From: Fimbriiglobus ruber
GTDB taxonomy: Bacteria; Planctomycetota; Planctomycetia; Gemmatales; Gemmataceae
NCBI RefSeq assembly: GCF_002197845.1
Contig: NZ_NIDE01000017.1
Coordinates: 1,410,712 to 1,474,711 of the forward strand
Direction of reading: 5' to 3'
Length of the DNA stretch: 64,000 nucleotides
Both the position numbers and the translations under genes were made by a program. This document shows, one piece after another, positions 1-8,800 of this stretch. The stretch's first letter is position 1; every line of letters starts with the position of its first letter. Below the pieces are notes generated by a model that saw nothing but the letters and a program-made list of their open reading frames with translations, was not told the origin of the DNA and searched no databases.

Positions 1-921
1 CCACCCCCAGAGGGCCCGGCGAAAGACGTCAAAGCCGCGGAACCCAAGACGGGCGGGCGGTTGCCGACGGTCGCGTACGCCGACGAGGCGCGCGAACTGG
101 CCCGCGCCCAGCGCACCATCCGCGACGCGACCGCCAAGGCCGCCGCCGACCTCGCGCGGCTCCCCCGGCCGGCCGACGCCGATCCCCTCGGGGCGCTCGC
201 GGAAGAAATCAGCGCCCTGGCCAACTCGGCTCCCGCGCCAGCCCGGGGCGCGTTGAACCGGACCGCCGCGTACCTCCGCGCGGGCGACGTCGGGGCCGCG
301 GCGGACGCGCTCACCGGGGCCGTCGAAGGCGGGTCGGCTCAATCGCAGTCCGAAGGGACGGCCCGCGAGCAAGTCGCGAAGTGGGCGACCGCTCTCGAAC
401 GCGTTCGCAAGTGGGACGGAAATCTCCCCGTCGTACTCTCCCGGCAGATCAAGCGACGCGCGGAACTCACCGAGCAGGTGGGGGAGTTGGCCGAGGCAGT
501 CGACCACGCGGTTCGGGACCAACAGAAGGTGAAGTCGGGCGACAAAGCCGACCCGACGCTCGCCAAAGTCACGGCGGAATTGACGCAGATTCATGACAAG
601 ATGGGCGAAGTGATCAAGGCCGATGCCGGTACGAACTGGGGCGGCGTCACGCCCCTGGCCCGGGAAGCCACCACCCGACTGTCCCGCGCCGCGGCGGACC
701 TCCGAGGCGCCCTGGCTCACCCACCCCCGGCCGCCCTCAAAGCCCAGTCCGCCCGTCCCACAGGCGCGACCGTCCGCGAGGCCCAGGCTCACATGCGCAC
801 GTCCGCAACCCGGCTGCGCATACCCTCAGGTCCAGCGGCAGCCATCCCCGAAATGGCTCGCGCCGCGGCCGCACTGGCCCGAGCGGCCGGCGCGCTCGCC
901 TTGCCCGATGGGGCCGAGTAG
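1..921 (+). CDS. Alanine-rich helical protein, C-terminal part (5' end outside window)
   Basis: The reading frame is open from the first base, so this is the C-terminal 306 residues of a longer protein; a TTG at 61 is not a convincing start. The visible part begins with a Pro/Lys/Glu-rich linker, then becomes almost wholly helical and rich in Ala, Arg, Glu and Leu, with heptad-like spacing (for example ELAEAVDHAV). There are no catalytic motifs, membrane segments or cysteines. It resembles the coiled C-terminal regions of large planctomycete envelope or structural proteins, but I do not recognise a family. Its 3' end overlaps, antisense, the degraded tail of the fragment at 737-1237. Confidence 0.6.
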   Translation, partial: PPPEGPAKDVKAAEPKTGGRLPTVAYADEARELARAQRTIRDATAKAAADLARLPRPADADPLGALAEEISALANSAPAPARGALNRTAAYLRAGDVGAAADALTGAVEGGSAQSQSEGTAREQVAKWATALERVRKWDGNLPVVLSRQIKRRAELTEQVGELAEAVDHAVRDQQKVKSGDKADPTLAKVTAELTQIHDKMGEVIKADAGTNWGGVTPLAREATTRLSRAAADLRGALAHPPPAALKAQSARPTGATVREAQAHMRTSATRLRIPSGPAAAIPEMARAAAALARAAGALALPDGAE

Positions 922-1237
922 GCGACGAGTAGAGCCCGGGAACCTGTTCCGATCCGCTCACCGGCCCGGCCGCCAACCAGCCGGGCAACCCGGAAGACAC
1001 GAGCGCGGCCCCGGCCGCGTTTCTCACCTCGTCGAACACGGCTGCTGACAACGAACCGTCGGCGAACTGCTCTGCGGCGGCCACGGCGGCCCGGCTCCGC
1101 TCGTCGCCCATTGCGTCCCACACCCGTCGGCAGGCGGCGCACGCGAGCAACCGCAGCTTCCGGTCGCTCGTGCGGTCAAGAACGACGGCCAGCATCGCCG
1201 CCGGGTCGGCACACGCCAGCCATTGGGATTCGGTCAT
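737..1237 (-). pseudogene. Truncated member of a Gemmataceae paralogous family (N-terminal domain only)
   Basis: An ATG at 1237 is preceded by an AGAAGGGG ribosome-binding site. It opens a protein whose first ~90 residues (MTESQWLACADP..., then RKLRLLACAACRRVWDAM and a SRAAVAAAEQFADG stretch) match my memory of a Cys-rich N-terminal domain repeated in many Gemmata proteins. After about residue 92 (near position 961) the translation turns into Arg/Pro-rich antisense read-through of the neighbouring gene and stops only at 737. The likely reading is a gene that lost its 3' part, with the frame staying open by chance in high-GC DNA. Function unknown; the domain normally sits in front of varied C-terminal modules. 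Confidence 0.5.
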
Positions 1238-1302
1238 CCGCACCCCTTCTACGCCGCCGAAAGAAGGGCTCGACCAATCCACGGCTTTGTAGCCGAGGCG
1301 TC

Positions 1303-3120
1303 TTAATTCTCTTCCTTGGCCGGCACGATCATTTTGCGGCCGATGGCGACCGCTTCCGCCGGGACGAAGACGTTGAACCCGGCGGCACCGGGGTTGAGTA
1401 CGAGAGCCACGCCCGCGTAGACGGGGGCGGCGCCCTTCAGCGGCTTGATGTCCGGGACGTTCGCCCCGGGGAAGCCGGGCATCGCCGCCACGATCCCCTT
1501 GGCGAACGAGCCGAACGTCGCGATCGTTTGGCCCACCTCGGCCAGCACGACCTGCGAGGCGGCCGCCGGGAGCTGCTTGCGGGCCGCCTCGAACGCCGCC
1601 TCGCCCTTCACTTCGGACTTCCCGGCCGTGTATTCGTCGAGCAGTTTCTTCGCCGCTTCCCAGTCCTTCGCGACCACCTGGACGAACCGCTTGCCGTCGG
1701 TCCCGAACCAAAACGTCGTCTTCTCGTTGACGAACCGCTTCATCGACTCGATCGACGCTTTCTTGACGTTTTCATCCGCCACGGTGCCGACCGATGCTTC
1801 AAAATCGAGGATGATTTGCGCGCGGGCGAGGGTAAACCCGGCGTACTCCTCGGCCGCCTCCTTGACCACCGGCTTGTTCTTGATGACCACGTTTTGATAC
1901 CGCCCGCCCTCGGGCAGGGTCCGCAGCACCGACAGTTCCGCGGCCGCCAGTTTCTTGGCGTCCTTGGGGAAGAGGACGTTCAGACTGGCGTCCGTGCCGC
2001 TGCTCGTCCCGATCCACCCGCCGGCCATCGCCTCGGAGTAGAGGGTCGAATACTTAGCGATGGCGGCGATCGCCTTGTCCTCGTCGGCGCCCGCCGCGAA
2101 CTCCTTGCCCAGCCCGCGCATGACGGCGGCGAGGTCGGCCCCGAACCGCCCGGCGGTGTAAACGGCGTGCCCCTTGGGCAGCGTCCCCAGTTCGTCCAGC
2201 GCGGTCGGCTTCTCGTTCGCGAACAGCTTGCCGGTGTCGGTCCCGTTGGTGAACGCCATCTCGCCGCGGACGCGGAGGCCGTCGGCCTGGAAGGTGACGC
2301 CGAGCGCCAGCCCCTTGCCGTCCTCGACCGCCTGGAAGAGCCCGTCGTACACGAGCTTGATGGTGTCGAGCTGGCTCTTGTCGACGCCGGGGAACTGGCC
2401 GCCCCCGCCCATCTGGACGATGTTGTGGAACAGCTGGCGGAACTGGCGGATCTGTTCGCCGTACTTCTCGTTGATGGCGTCCAGGTTCACGTACACGCCC
2501 ACGTCCGACTGGAGGAACGCCTCGGCAACCGCCCCGCCGGCCTTGGCCAGGGTCAGCATGTCGTGGCTCTTCGCGTAGTGTTCGGCCGTATCTTCACTCA
2601 TCGTGGCGGCGACGTACCCGCTCTTGGTCAGGTCCACGAGGAACACGGTCTTGCCGTCGGCGTCGAACTGGTCGACCCCGTTCTTCCCCTTCTCGAACGA
2701 CTTCCGCTCGTCGGCGGAGAGCAGTTTCTCGCGGAACGCCTTGTAGTCGGCGGCCGGCAACAGGACGGCCCACTCGCCGTTCGCGCCGGTGAGGTTTTCG
2801 AACGAGTTCGCGGCCAGGTAAATGGGCGCGTCCGGGGTGAGGGCGGTCAGGTCGCGGCCGTCGGCGGCGTTCTTGAACGCCTCGTCGATCTTGGCCTTGA
2901 TCGGCCCGGCCAGGTCCGGGACGGCCGCCTCGATGAGTTTCGTGAGTCGGTCGCGGGCCGTGCCGACGCCGCTCACGCGGACGACCGCCAGCGCCTTGTT
3001 CGACACCGGAATGCCCGGTTTGGCGGCCGGGGCGGGGGCCGGCGCGGCGGGGGCGGGCGACCCGCCGGAGCACAACACGAGTGCGGCGGCCAACGGGGCC
3101 AACAGTGCGCGGACTGACAT
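1303..3120 (-). CDS. Secreted planctomycete protein of unknown function
   Basis: 605 residues from the ATG at 3120, chosen because a GGAG site lies about 9 bases upstream and because a signal peptide follows directly (MSVRALLAPLAAALVLCSGG, then an Ala/Pro linker to about residue 34). A longer frame reaches 3231 but adds no signal-like sequence. The mature part mixes helices and strands, is rich in Lys and Ala, and has no catalytic motif that I recognise. It resembles large exported planctomycete proteins with DUF3352-like architecture, but this is a guess. Probably monocistronic: it is followed by the truncated fragment on the same strand 65 bases downstream. Confidence 0.75.
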   Translation of the reverse strand: MSVRALLAPLAAALVLCSGGSPAPAAPAPAPAAKPGIPVSNKALAVVRVSGVGTARDRLTKLIEAAVPDLAGPIKAKIDEAFKNAADGRDLTALTPDAPIYLAANSFENLTGANGEWAVLLPAADYKAFREKLLSADERKSFEKGKNGVDQFDADGKTVFLVDLTKSGYVAATMSEDTAEHYAKSHDMLTLAKAGGAVAEAFLQSDVGVYVNLDAINEKYGEQIRQFRQLFHNIVQMGGGGQFPGVDKSQLDTIKLVYDGLFQAVEDGKGLALGVTFQADGLRVRGEMAFTNGTDTGKLFANEKPTALDELGTLPKGHAVYTAGRFGADLAAVMRGLGKEFAAGADEDKAIAAIAKYSTLYSEAMAGGWIGTSSGTDASLNVLFPKDAKKLAAAELSVLRTLPEGGRYQNVVIKNKPVVKEAAEEYAGFTLARAQIILDFEASVGTVADENVKKASIESMKRFVNEKTTFWFGTDGKRFVQVVAKDWEAAKKLLDEYTAGKSEVKGEAAFEAARKQLPAAASQVVLAEVGQTIATFGSFAKGIVAAMPGFPGANVPDIKPLKGAAPVYAGVALVLNPGAAGFNVFVPAEAVAIGRKMIVPAKEEN

Positions 3121-3370
3121 GGATGGCACTCCGACGATGGAAAAGCGACACGAATCTCGGTCCGGAGACATGATAAGCGCGAACGGCGCGAAGCCCAAGA
3201 CGGCGCGGTACACGTCTGCACGGGCGGACACCGGTGCCGCTGGGCGGTAGAATTCGTTCGGGAGCGGTCGGCGTCAAGCCGTGTGGCAACACACTCTCCG
3301 GGGTTACCCCGGGGGATTTCGTTACGTGCCGATTCCGTCGCGTGACAGCCGATCCACTATGTGGATAATT

Positions 3371-3422
3371 TGTCACGCCCTGGCTGAGTCAGGTTGACGC
3401 CGGCCGCTTCTCATTTTCAAGA
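3371..3422 (-). repeat. 52-bp repeat, distal copy: duplicated 3' end of the reverse transcriptase gene
   Basis: Matches 4271-4322 at an exact offset of 900 bases with three differences (3380, 3392 and 3416). Read on the minus strand it encodes LENEKRPAST followed by a stop, the same ten C-terminal residues as the reverse transcriptase, plus the sequence after the stop. Of the three differences, two are synonymous (GAG/GAA and ACG/ACC) and one lies after the stop. The copy has no gene body attached. It marks one border of the toxin-antitoxin cassette. Confidence 0.85.
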
Positions 3423-3442
3423 TGCCTAACTAGAAGGGCCAC

Positions 3443-3730
3443 ATGCCTCACCACCTAACCGTCCCCGACGAGATTTACCAACGCCTCGCTGACCGCGCTC
3501 GAATGGCCAGCCTGTCCGTCCCCGAGCTCCTCGCCCCCGTTCTCGACGCTCTCGCCCGTACTGGCTCCGCCCACCTTCCGCCGCAAGCCATCAACCACGA
3601 GGAGTGGCTCCGACGAGCGAACGAGTGGCAGCAACTCGTTGAGAACCGGGCCGACCGTTACCCCCCTGGATTTCGAGTGGACGACGACCGCGAATCCATC
3701 TACAAGGATCGAGAGGACGCCCAGCGGTGA
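3443..3730 (+). CDS. Antitoxin of a PIN-type toxin-antitoxin pair
   Basis: 95 residues, with an AGAAGGG ribosome-binding site just before the ATG. The N-terminus (MPHHLTVPDEIYQRLADRA) looks like the ribbon-helix-helix-like start of antitoxins that act on a PIN partner. The middle is helical, and the C-terminus is charged and probably disordered (DDDRESIYKDREDAQR), as expected for the toxin-neutralising tail. Its stop overlaps the toxin start by four bases (GTGA), the usual coupling in vapBC operons. Such antitoxins usually repress their own promoter. Assignment rests on context and general shape, not on a strong family motif. Confidence 0.7.
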   Translation: MPHHLTVPDEIYQRLADRARMASLSVPELLAPVLDALARTGSAHLPPQAINHEEWLRRANEWQQLVENRADRYPPGFRVDDDRESIYKDREDAQR

Positions 3731-4191
3731 CCACCCTCGTCGACACGAACATCCTCGTCCGTCTCTCCACCCCGACGGATCCCGATCGGTCCATTGCCTT
3801 GGCTGCCGCCACCATCTTGCAAGCCGGTGGTGATGACCTCCGCACATTCCCGCAGAGCCTGTATGAGTTTTGGGTGACCGCGACACGCCCGACGACCGCC
3901 AACGGCCTCGGCCTCACGTCCACGAGATGTGCCGCCGAACTCTCAAAACTCGAAGCGACGTTCCCGCCGCTTACTGACCCGGCCGATCTGTTCACCCGCT
4001 GGAAGGCGCTCGTCATCGCCTACCAGTGCGCCGGCAAAGTCGCCCACGACGCCCGGCTCGTGGCCGCTATGAACGCGCACGGCATCACCCGCATTCTGAC
4101 CTTTAACGGGCGGGACTTTGCCCGCTATCCCGGAATCACCATCCTCGATCCGAAGGTCGTCGCCGCAACCCCACCAAGTTCCACGCCATGA
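3727..4191 (+). CDS. vapC: PIN-domain ribonuclease toxin (VapC-like)
   Basis: 154 residues from a GTG that overlaps the antitoxin stop. The PIN fold signature is clear: LVDTNILVRL with the first catalytic Asp at residue 6, a conserved Glu in QSLYEFWV near residue 48, HDARLVAAM near residue 115 with a second acidic residue, and ILTFNGRDFARY near residue 130 with the last acidic cluster. PIN toxins cut RNA, often tRNA or rRNA, and are blocked by the adjacent antitoxin. The pair lies between two copies of the 3' end of a reverse transcriptase gene, which suggests it arrived as a small mobile unit. Confidence 0.85.
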   Translation: MTTLVDTNILVRLSTPTDPDRSIALAAATILQAGGDDLRTFPQSLYEFWVTATRPTTANGLGLTSTRCAAELSKLEATFPPLTDPADLFTRWKALVIAYQCAGKVAHDARLVAAMNAHGITRILTFNGRDFARYPGITILDPKVVAATPPSSTP

Positions 4192-4270
4192 CCGGTGAAC
4201 TGGTTGTTGTGAATCAAAACGAGCAGGTCGTCCGGCTCAACCCCCGCCAACTCCTCGACGCGATCGATTA

Positions 4271-4322
4271 TGTCACGCCTTGGCTGAGTCACGTTGACGC
4301 CGGCCGCTTCTCATTCTCAAGA
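4271..4322 (-). repeat. 52-bp repeat, proximal copy, containing the reverse transcriptase stop codon
   Basis: Contains the last ten codons and the stop (4289-4291) of the reverse transcriptase gene and about 18 bases beyond. It matches 3371-3422 with three mismatches. The two copies enclose the 848-bp toxin-antitoxin segment 3423-4270. Confidence 0.85.
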
Positions 4323-5635
4323 ACGGCCTCGAACTTCAATTTCAACTTCGCACCCCGGCGCGGGTTCGCCTGCGAAACGAAGGCGATCCGGCCGCGGAGG
4401 GAGTCGACGAAGTGCGGGTGCCCGGCCCGGTTCTGGGACGCGAGCCCGTGTTTCATCGCGTTGTGCAGGATCGCCTTCAACTCGTCGAAATCCGGCCGCG
4501 GGACGTTGAGCGTTTCGTTCAGAATCAACCCTGTGGCCAACTGCCGGGTACTCCGTGCCATCACCCGGGTTTTGCGGAAGGCCGGCTGAAACCCTTCTTC
4601 GAGGATCACGCGGTAGACGCACGCGATGAAGCTTCGCCGTTTCCGGGCGAAGACGGCGTCGCCAGAAAACAGCAGGTCGTCCGCGTAGCGCGTGTAGCGG
4701 GCGCCAAGCTTGGCGGCGAGTCCGCTCAGGCGGCGGTCCAGCCGAAACGTGCAGAGGTTCGCGACGGCCGGCGACGTCGGCGCACCTTGCGGCAGGTGTC
4801 GGCGGCGGTAGAGCGTCTGGAAGGTCAGCGAGACGTCGTCCGCTCCGGCCGGCGCCGTTGCCTCGACTGCCGCGGGCGTGATCGTGGTGCAGAGGCAGGT
4901 CAACAGCCAGGCCACCTCGTCGGGGTAGCCGAGCCAGCGGAACAAACTACCGACTCGTTTCCCAGCAACGGACGGGAAATAGTCCTTGAGATCGAACTTG
5001 ATGACGACGATCTGCCCGGTGTGTGGGGCCGCGTGGGTGAGGATCGACCGGCCGGCGCGGAAGCCGTGGGCGACGTCGTGCGGGGGGACGAGGTCAAGGA
5101 TGCGGTCGAGGATTTGCCGTTGAAGGCGTTTGAGGATTTCCTTCGGGGCCTCGATGAGTCGGTGGCCCCCGCGCCGGCGGGCGACCCAGTGGTAGCGGTA
5201 GTTTTGCACCGCGGGCGCTTGTCGCGCGTTCAAACACTTGATGTCCGCGAGCCAGCGGAGGACCGGCTCCGGGACGTTCAGCCAGTCGGCGAGTTGCGCG
5301 GGCGTGGCCAGCTTCGGCAGGTCCGGGTAGCGGAGGTGATCGACCTGATATTGCAAGGCTTCCCGCAGCAGGTCGGCCCGCGGCTGGGGCAACTTGTCCT
5401 TGTCGCGAAGGGCCGCCAGTCTGGGGTGGGCGGCCAGCAACCGAGCGAGGCGGGCCGCTGTCGGCGGGCGTGTGGGGAACCAAGCGACGAACTTCTCGAC
5501 CGCGGCCGCCCACCACTTCGGCTTCCGGCCCAGCAGCTTGTGGCCGCATGCCAACACAGCGGCTCGATCCCAAGGGTGGGCGAGCAGCACTCGGGCCATG
5601 TCCAGAAAGACCGGGTCGATCTTCACGACAGCCAC
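4289..5635 (-). CDS. Retron-like reverse transcriptase (RNA-directed DNA polymerase)
   Basis: 448 residues from a GTG. Residues 1-145 are a helical extension without known motifs. The polymerase fold follows: KEILKRLQRQIL, then HDVAHGFRAGRSILTHAAPH (compare the retron NAxxH element), motif A FDLKDYFPSV, motif B LPQGAPTSPAVANL, and motif C RYTRYADDLLFSGD with the YADD active site. After these comes ATGLILNETLNVPR, in the place of the retron VTG element that recognises the template RNA. No maturase or endonuclease domain follows, so a group II intron protein is unlikely. Retron RTs work with a structured RNA encoded just upstream; the 194 bases before this gene contain hairpins. The 3' end is duplicated at 3371-3422. 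Confidence 0.85.
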   Translation of the reverse strand: MAVVKIDPVFLDMARVLLAHPWDRAAVLACGHKLLGRKPKWWAAAVEKFVAWFPTRPPTAARLARLLAAHPRLAALRDKDKLPQPRADLLREALQYQVDHLRYPDLPKLATPAQLADWLNVPEPVLRWLADIKCLNARQAPAVQNYRYHWVARRRGGHRLIEAPKEILKRLQRQILDRILDLVPPHDVAHGFRAGRSILTHAAPHTGQIVVIKFDLKDYFPSVAGKRVGSLFRWLGYPDEVAWLLTCLCTTITPAAVEATAPAGADDVSLTFQTLYRRRHLPQGAPTSPAVANLCTFRLDRRLSGLAAKLGARYTRYADDLLFSGDAVFARKRRSFIACVYRVILEEGFQPAFRKTRVMARSTRQLATGLILNETLNVPRPDFDELKAILHNAMKHGLASQNRAGHPHFVDSLRGRIAFVSQANPRRGAKLKLKFEAVLENEKRPAST

Positions 5636-5829
5636 TCGCGGGCCGGGGAATGAACATACGGGGGAATGATAGCCGATCGGCTACTGGGTCATGAGCGACA
5701 GATCAGGTCATGAGGCGTCGAACCGGGGGTATTTTTTGCGCTTATTGCGCTGAAACCCCGGTTTTAGGGCCGGCCGGTTGCCGTCTGGTAGACTGTGCAA
5801 CAGTGCCGTCGGGATGGGTAACGTATCTG
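5636..5829 (-). other. Gap between kinase and reverse transcriptase genes; possible structured RNA or terminator
   Basis: This 194-base gap precedes the RT gene on its own strand. It holds a hairpin at about 5720-5764, with AACCGGGG facing CCCCGGTT and an inner GCGC/GCGC pair, and a perfect 12-base palindrome AGCCGATCGGCT at 5671-5682. It also has a repeated CTCATGACC about 20 bases apart. A retron msr-msd RNA would be expected here, but I cannot identify its end repeats or branching G. The first hairpin could simply terminate the kinase transcript, although no T-run follows it. Confidence 0.35.
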
Positions 5830-8800
5830 CTACCGAACGCCTTTCGGCGGCTCGGGGGTGATCTGACAGTTTGGCAGGACGGTCTTCAGCGTTCTCAGCC
5901 CGGCCGCGGAAATCTTGGTGTCGTCCAGTTCGAGTTTGGTCAGGTTGATCAGTTTCGAGAGATGGGGGACGGCCGCGTCGGTCAGGCCGGTTCTCATGAG
6001 GTTGAGTATCCGGAGAGCTGGGAGTTTGGCCACTGCCACAAGATGGTCGTTTCCGACAAGGGTGTATTCGAGGGCCAATGCTTCCAGGCGCGGTAGATCG
6101 GCAAGATGGGCCAGCCCCTTTCCCGTGATGGCCGCCCGGCTAATAGCCAACGCGCGGAGGCTTTTCAGCGGCTTTAGGGCGGCCAGGTGATCATCTCCGA
6201 GTTCGGCGTTTCCCAGATTGAGGCTTTTGATCGTCTTGCTCTGCGCGACCGATTCGACTTCGGCAACAGTCCGAAGACCACAATCCCCGAGGTTGAGGTC
6301 TTCGATCGGTAATTGGGCAAGAATGGCGACCACACCGGGCCGGCATTCACGCCCGCACGGCTTGAAGTATCGTAAACGAGGCAGTTTACGGAGTTGAGCA
6401 GCGGCTTCGGGGGTAATAGCCGTGCCCCAAAAGATCTCGATCCCTTCCAGATGGGGGAACGCCGGGAAGGTGGCAAACCCGGCTGCGGTAATTGCGGTGC
6501 CGTTCAGACCGAGGTATCTCAGCCCGGCGAACCCGGGAAAGGTGCCGATCTTCGCCCAGCCGGCGTCTGTCAGAGAGGGACTGTTTAACACCAGATCTTT
6601 GACTCCGGAACAATCCCGGAGTATGTCCAGGTCTTGTGTGGCGAACTTCGCGTCATTAGTCAGGACAATATCAGTGATTATGAACGGTTTGTCTGGAAAC
6701 TCTTCCGGTTTCCGCGCTTCCCCTCTGTTGCCGGTTGCGACCTGATACCGGACCCATCCGTTGTGCGCCAGAACCCATTCGGCCGCCCGCCGCTCGGCCG
6801 CCTGGTCGAATTCAAGTAAGGACAGCGCAGACTTCGGGACGATCTCGCACTTTGGTAGGGTCTGCCGCAACTGCCGCAACCCGGCGGGAGTGACCTTCGT
6901 CTCGTTCAGATCCAGAAACTCAAGTCGGGTCAGTTTGCTTAGCGCCGGTACGGCTTCGTCCGTCACTCCGGAATTCGAAAGGCCCAGCCGTCGGAGGGCC
7001 GCTAATCCGGCCAATTCTTTCAGCGCGGCCGGAGTGACGGTCGGCCCGTGCCATTCGAGAGAGGTAAGGGTTTTGCTGCCGGCCAGCATTCGTATCGCTT
7101 CGGACGTTACCGCACGCCCACGAATGCGCACCGACTCGAGATGGGGCAACCGGGCGATAACGCCGAACCCGTCCGGCGCCAGATCTTCGCAGTCGAGCAA
7201 GTTCAAGGCTCGCAGGCGGGGCAAGGTTTTGAGGGATGCCATCTCGGTCCCGGTAAACCGGGTACCGCGGAGGCTCAAGCTCTCCAGCCGGGTTAGCCCT
7301 CTTAGCTTTGCCAGACCGCGGTCCCCGACTTTAGTCTCTTCTAGTGTCAGGGTCCTGAGGTTCATCAGCCCTGCCAAATGTTCCATCCCCTCGTCGCCGA
7401 CTTGCGTCGCATCGAGTTTCAAAGTCTCGAGTTCGGTCAGCCCGCGAAGTGACTTCAGGCCGGTGTCAGAGACAGAGGAGAATGTGAGGGTTAGGTGCTT
7501 GAGTTTCGTCAACCGGGCCAACGCCGCCAACCCGTCCGGATCACCCCGGTACATTTCGAACGAGAGGGTCTCGAGATCGGCCATGCGCCCGATGGCCCGG
7601 AGCCCGTCCGCCGACACGGACGTGCTCCGCACCGCCAGGGTTCGAATCGACGGGTTGGCGGCCAGGGCGATCATGCCGGCGGCCGTCACCGGCCCGCAGG
7701 ACTGGACGACCACGGATTCCAACCCGGGGTTCGCCGCCACTGTCCGAACGCCCGCGTCCGCAACGTTCAGGCAGTCGGCGAAAATCACGCACCGGAGCTT
7801 ACTCAGACCCGCGAGCCGCGCGACGACGGCCTCGTCCGTGACCTTCGAGCACCCGTGGAACGTGACGGATCGCACCTGAAACTCGGGTGGTAGGTCGCTC
7901 GCTTTACCGATCGACAAATCGGCGTTCGACCCGGGGAGGGAGACGGCGAGCCCCGCCCACTCGCCGGGCCGCGCGACCGAAAGGACCCATTCGGCCGCCC
8001 GCCGCTCGGCCGCCTGATCGAACGGGTGGGGACTGGGAGGTGGCACACGACCGCCCCCGAGTTCTGGTGGGGGCGGTAGGATTTGACAACCCGGCAAAGC
8101 CTTATTTAACGCCAGCAACCCGGCTGGCGTAATCCGTGTGTCCACGACCTTAAGGAACGTGAGCCCGTCGAGAGCGGCAAGCAAGGGAACTGCGGCGTCC
8201 GTAATCTCAGTTTTGCTGAGGTCTAGGGTTTTTAACGTCTTGAGAGTCGCGATTTGCTTGACCCCTTCATCAGTCACACGATTCCGGTCGAGTCGCAACG
8301 ACGTCAAGGCTGGCAGTCTCGCGATGTGCGGACAAATCGCGTCTCCGATGGTGGTCTCAGCGAGTTCTAAGTTCGCTAAACCGGGTGCCGCCGCCAACCC
8401 ACTGAGGGCATGAGTCGGATAAACGGACTCGTAAATGTGAACGGCTTTGATGGTTGGGGATCTGCCGAGGGCGGCTAACCCGTCCCGCGTCCACCGGGCC
8501 GATATCTCGATCGGTATGTGTCCGAGGATCACTTTTTCCAAAAGAGGGGCGGACGCCAAGTGCCCGAACCAAGGGTCCACCACAGCGGCTTTCGTGAGCC
8601 AAAGGCACCTCAACTCAGGCAACCGGCACAGGTCCATGAGCCCTACGACAGTCATGGTCTTTGGTGTCAAGACAAGCGTGGTGAGCCGGTTGAGTCGAGT
8701 TAGATGGCGAACCCCTTCATCACCCATCTCAGTGCACGTTTCCAAGAGCTTGAGGTGAGTCAGTGGTAATCCGACAAGTGAGGGTAAAAATCGCAAGGAC

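Noticed and set aside
1111-3117. Long plus-strand frame across the secreted-protein gene
   Set aside because: Arg/Gly/Val/Glu-rich antisense shadow of the minus-strand gene with signal peptide and RBS.
4188-4589. 133-codon frame starting with an ATGA overlap at the PIN toxin stop
   Set aside because: Only the first ~25 codons are outside the antisense of the RT gene and the repeat; no family features, so the overlap is probably chance or a remnant.
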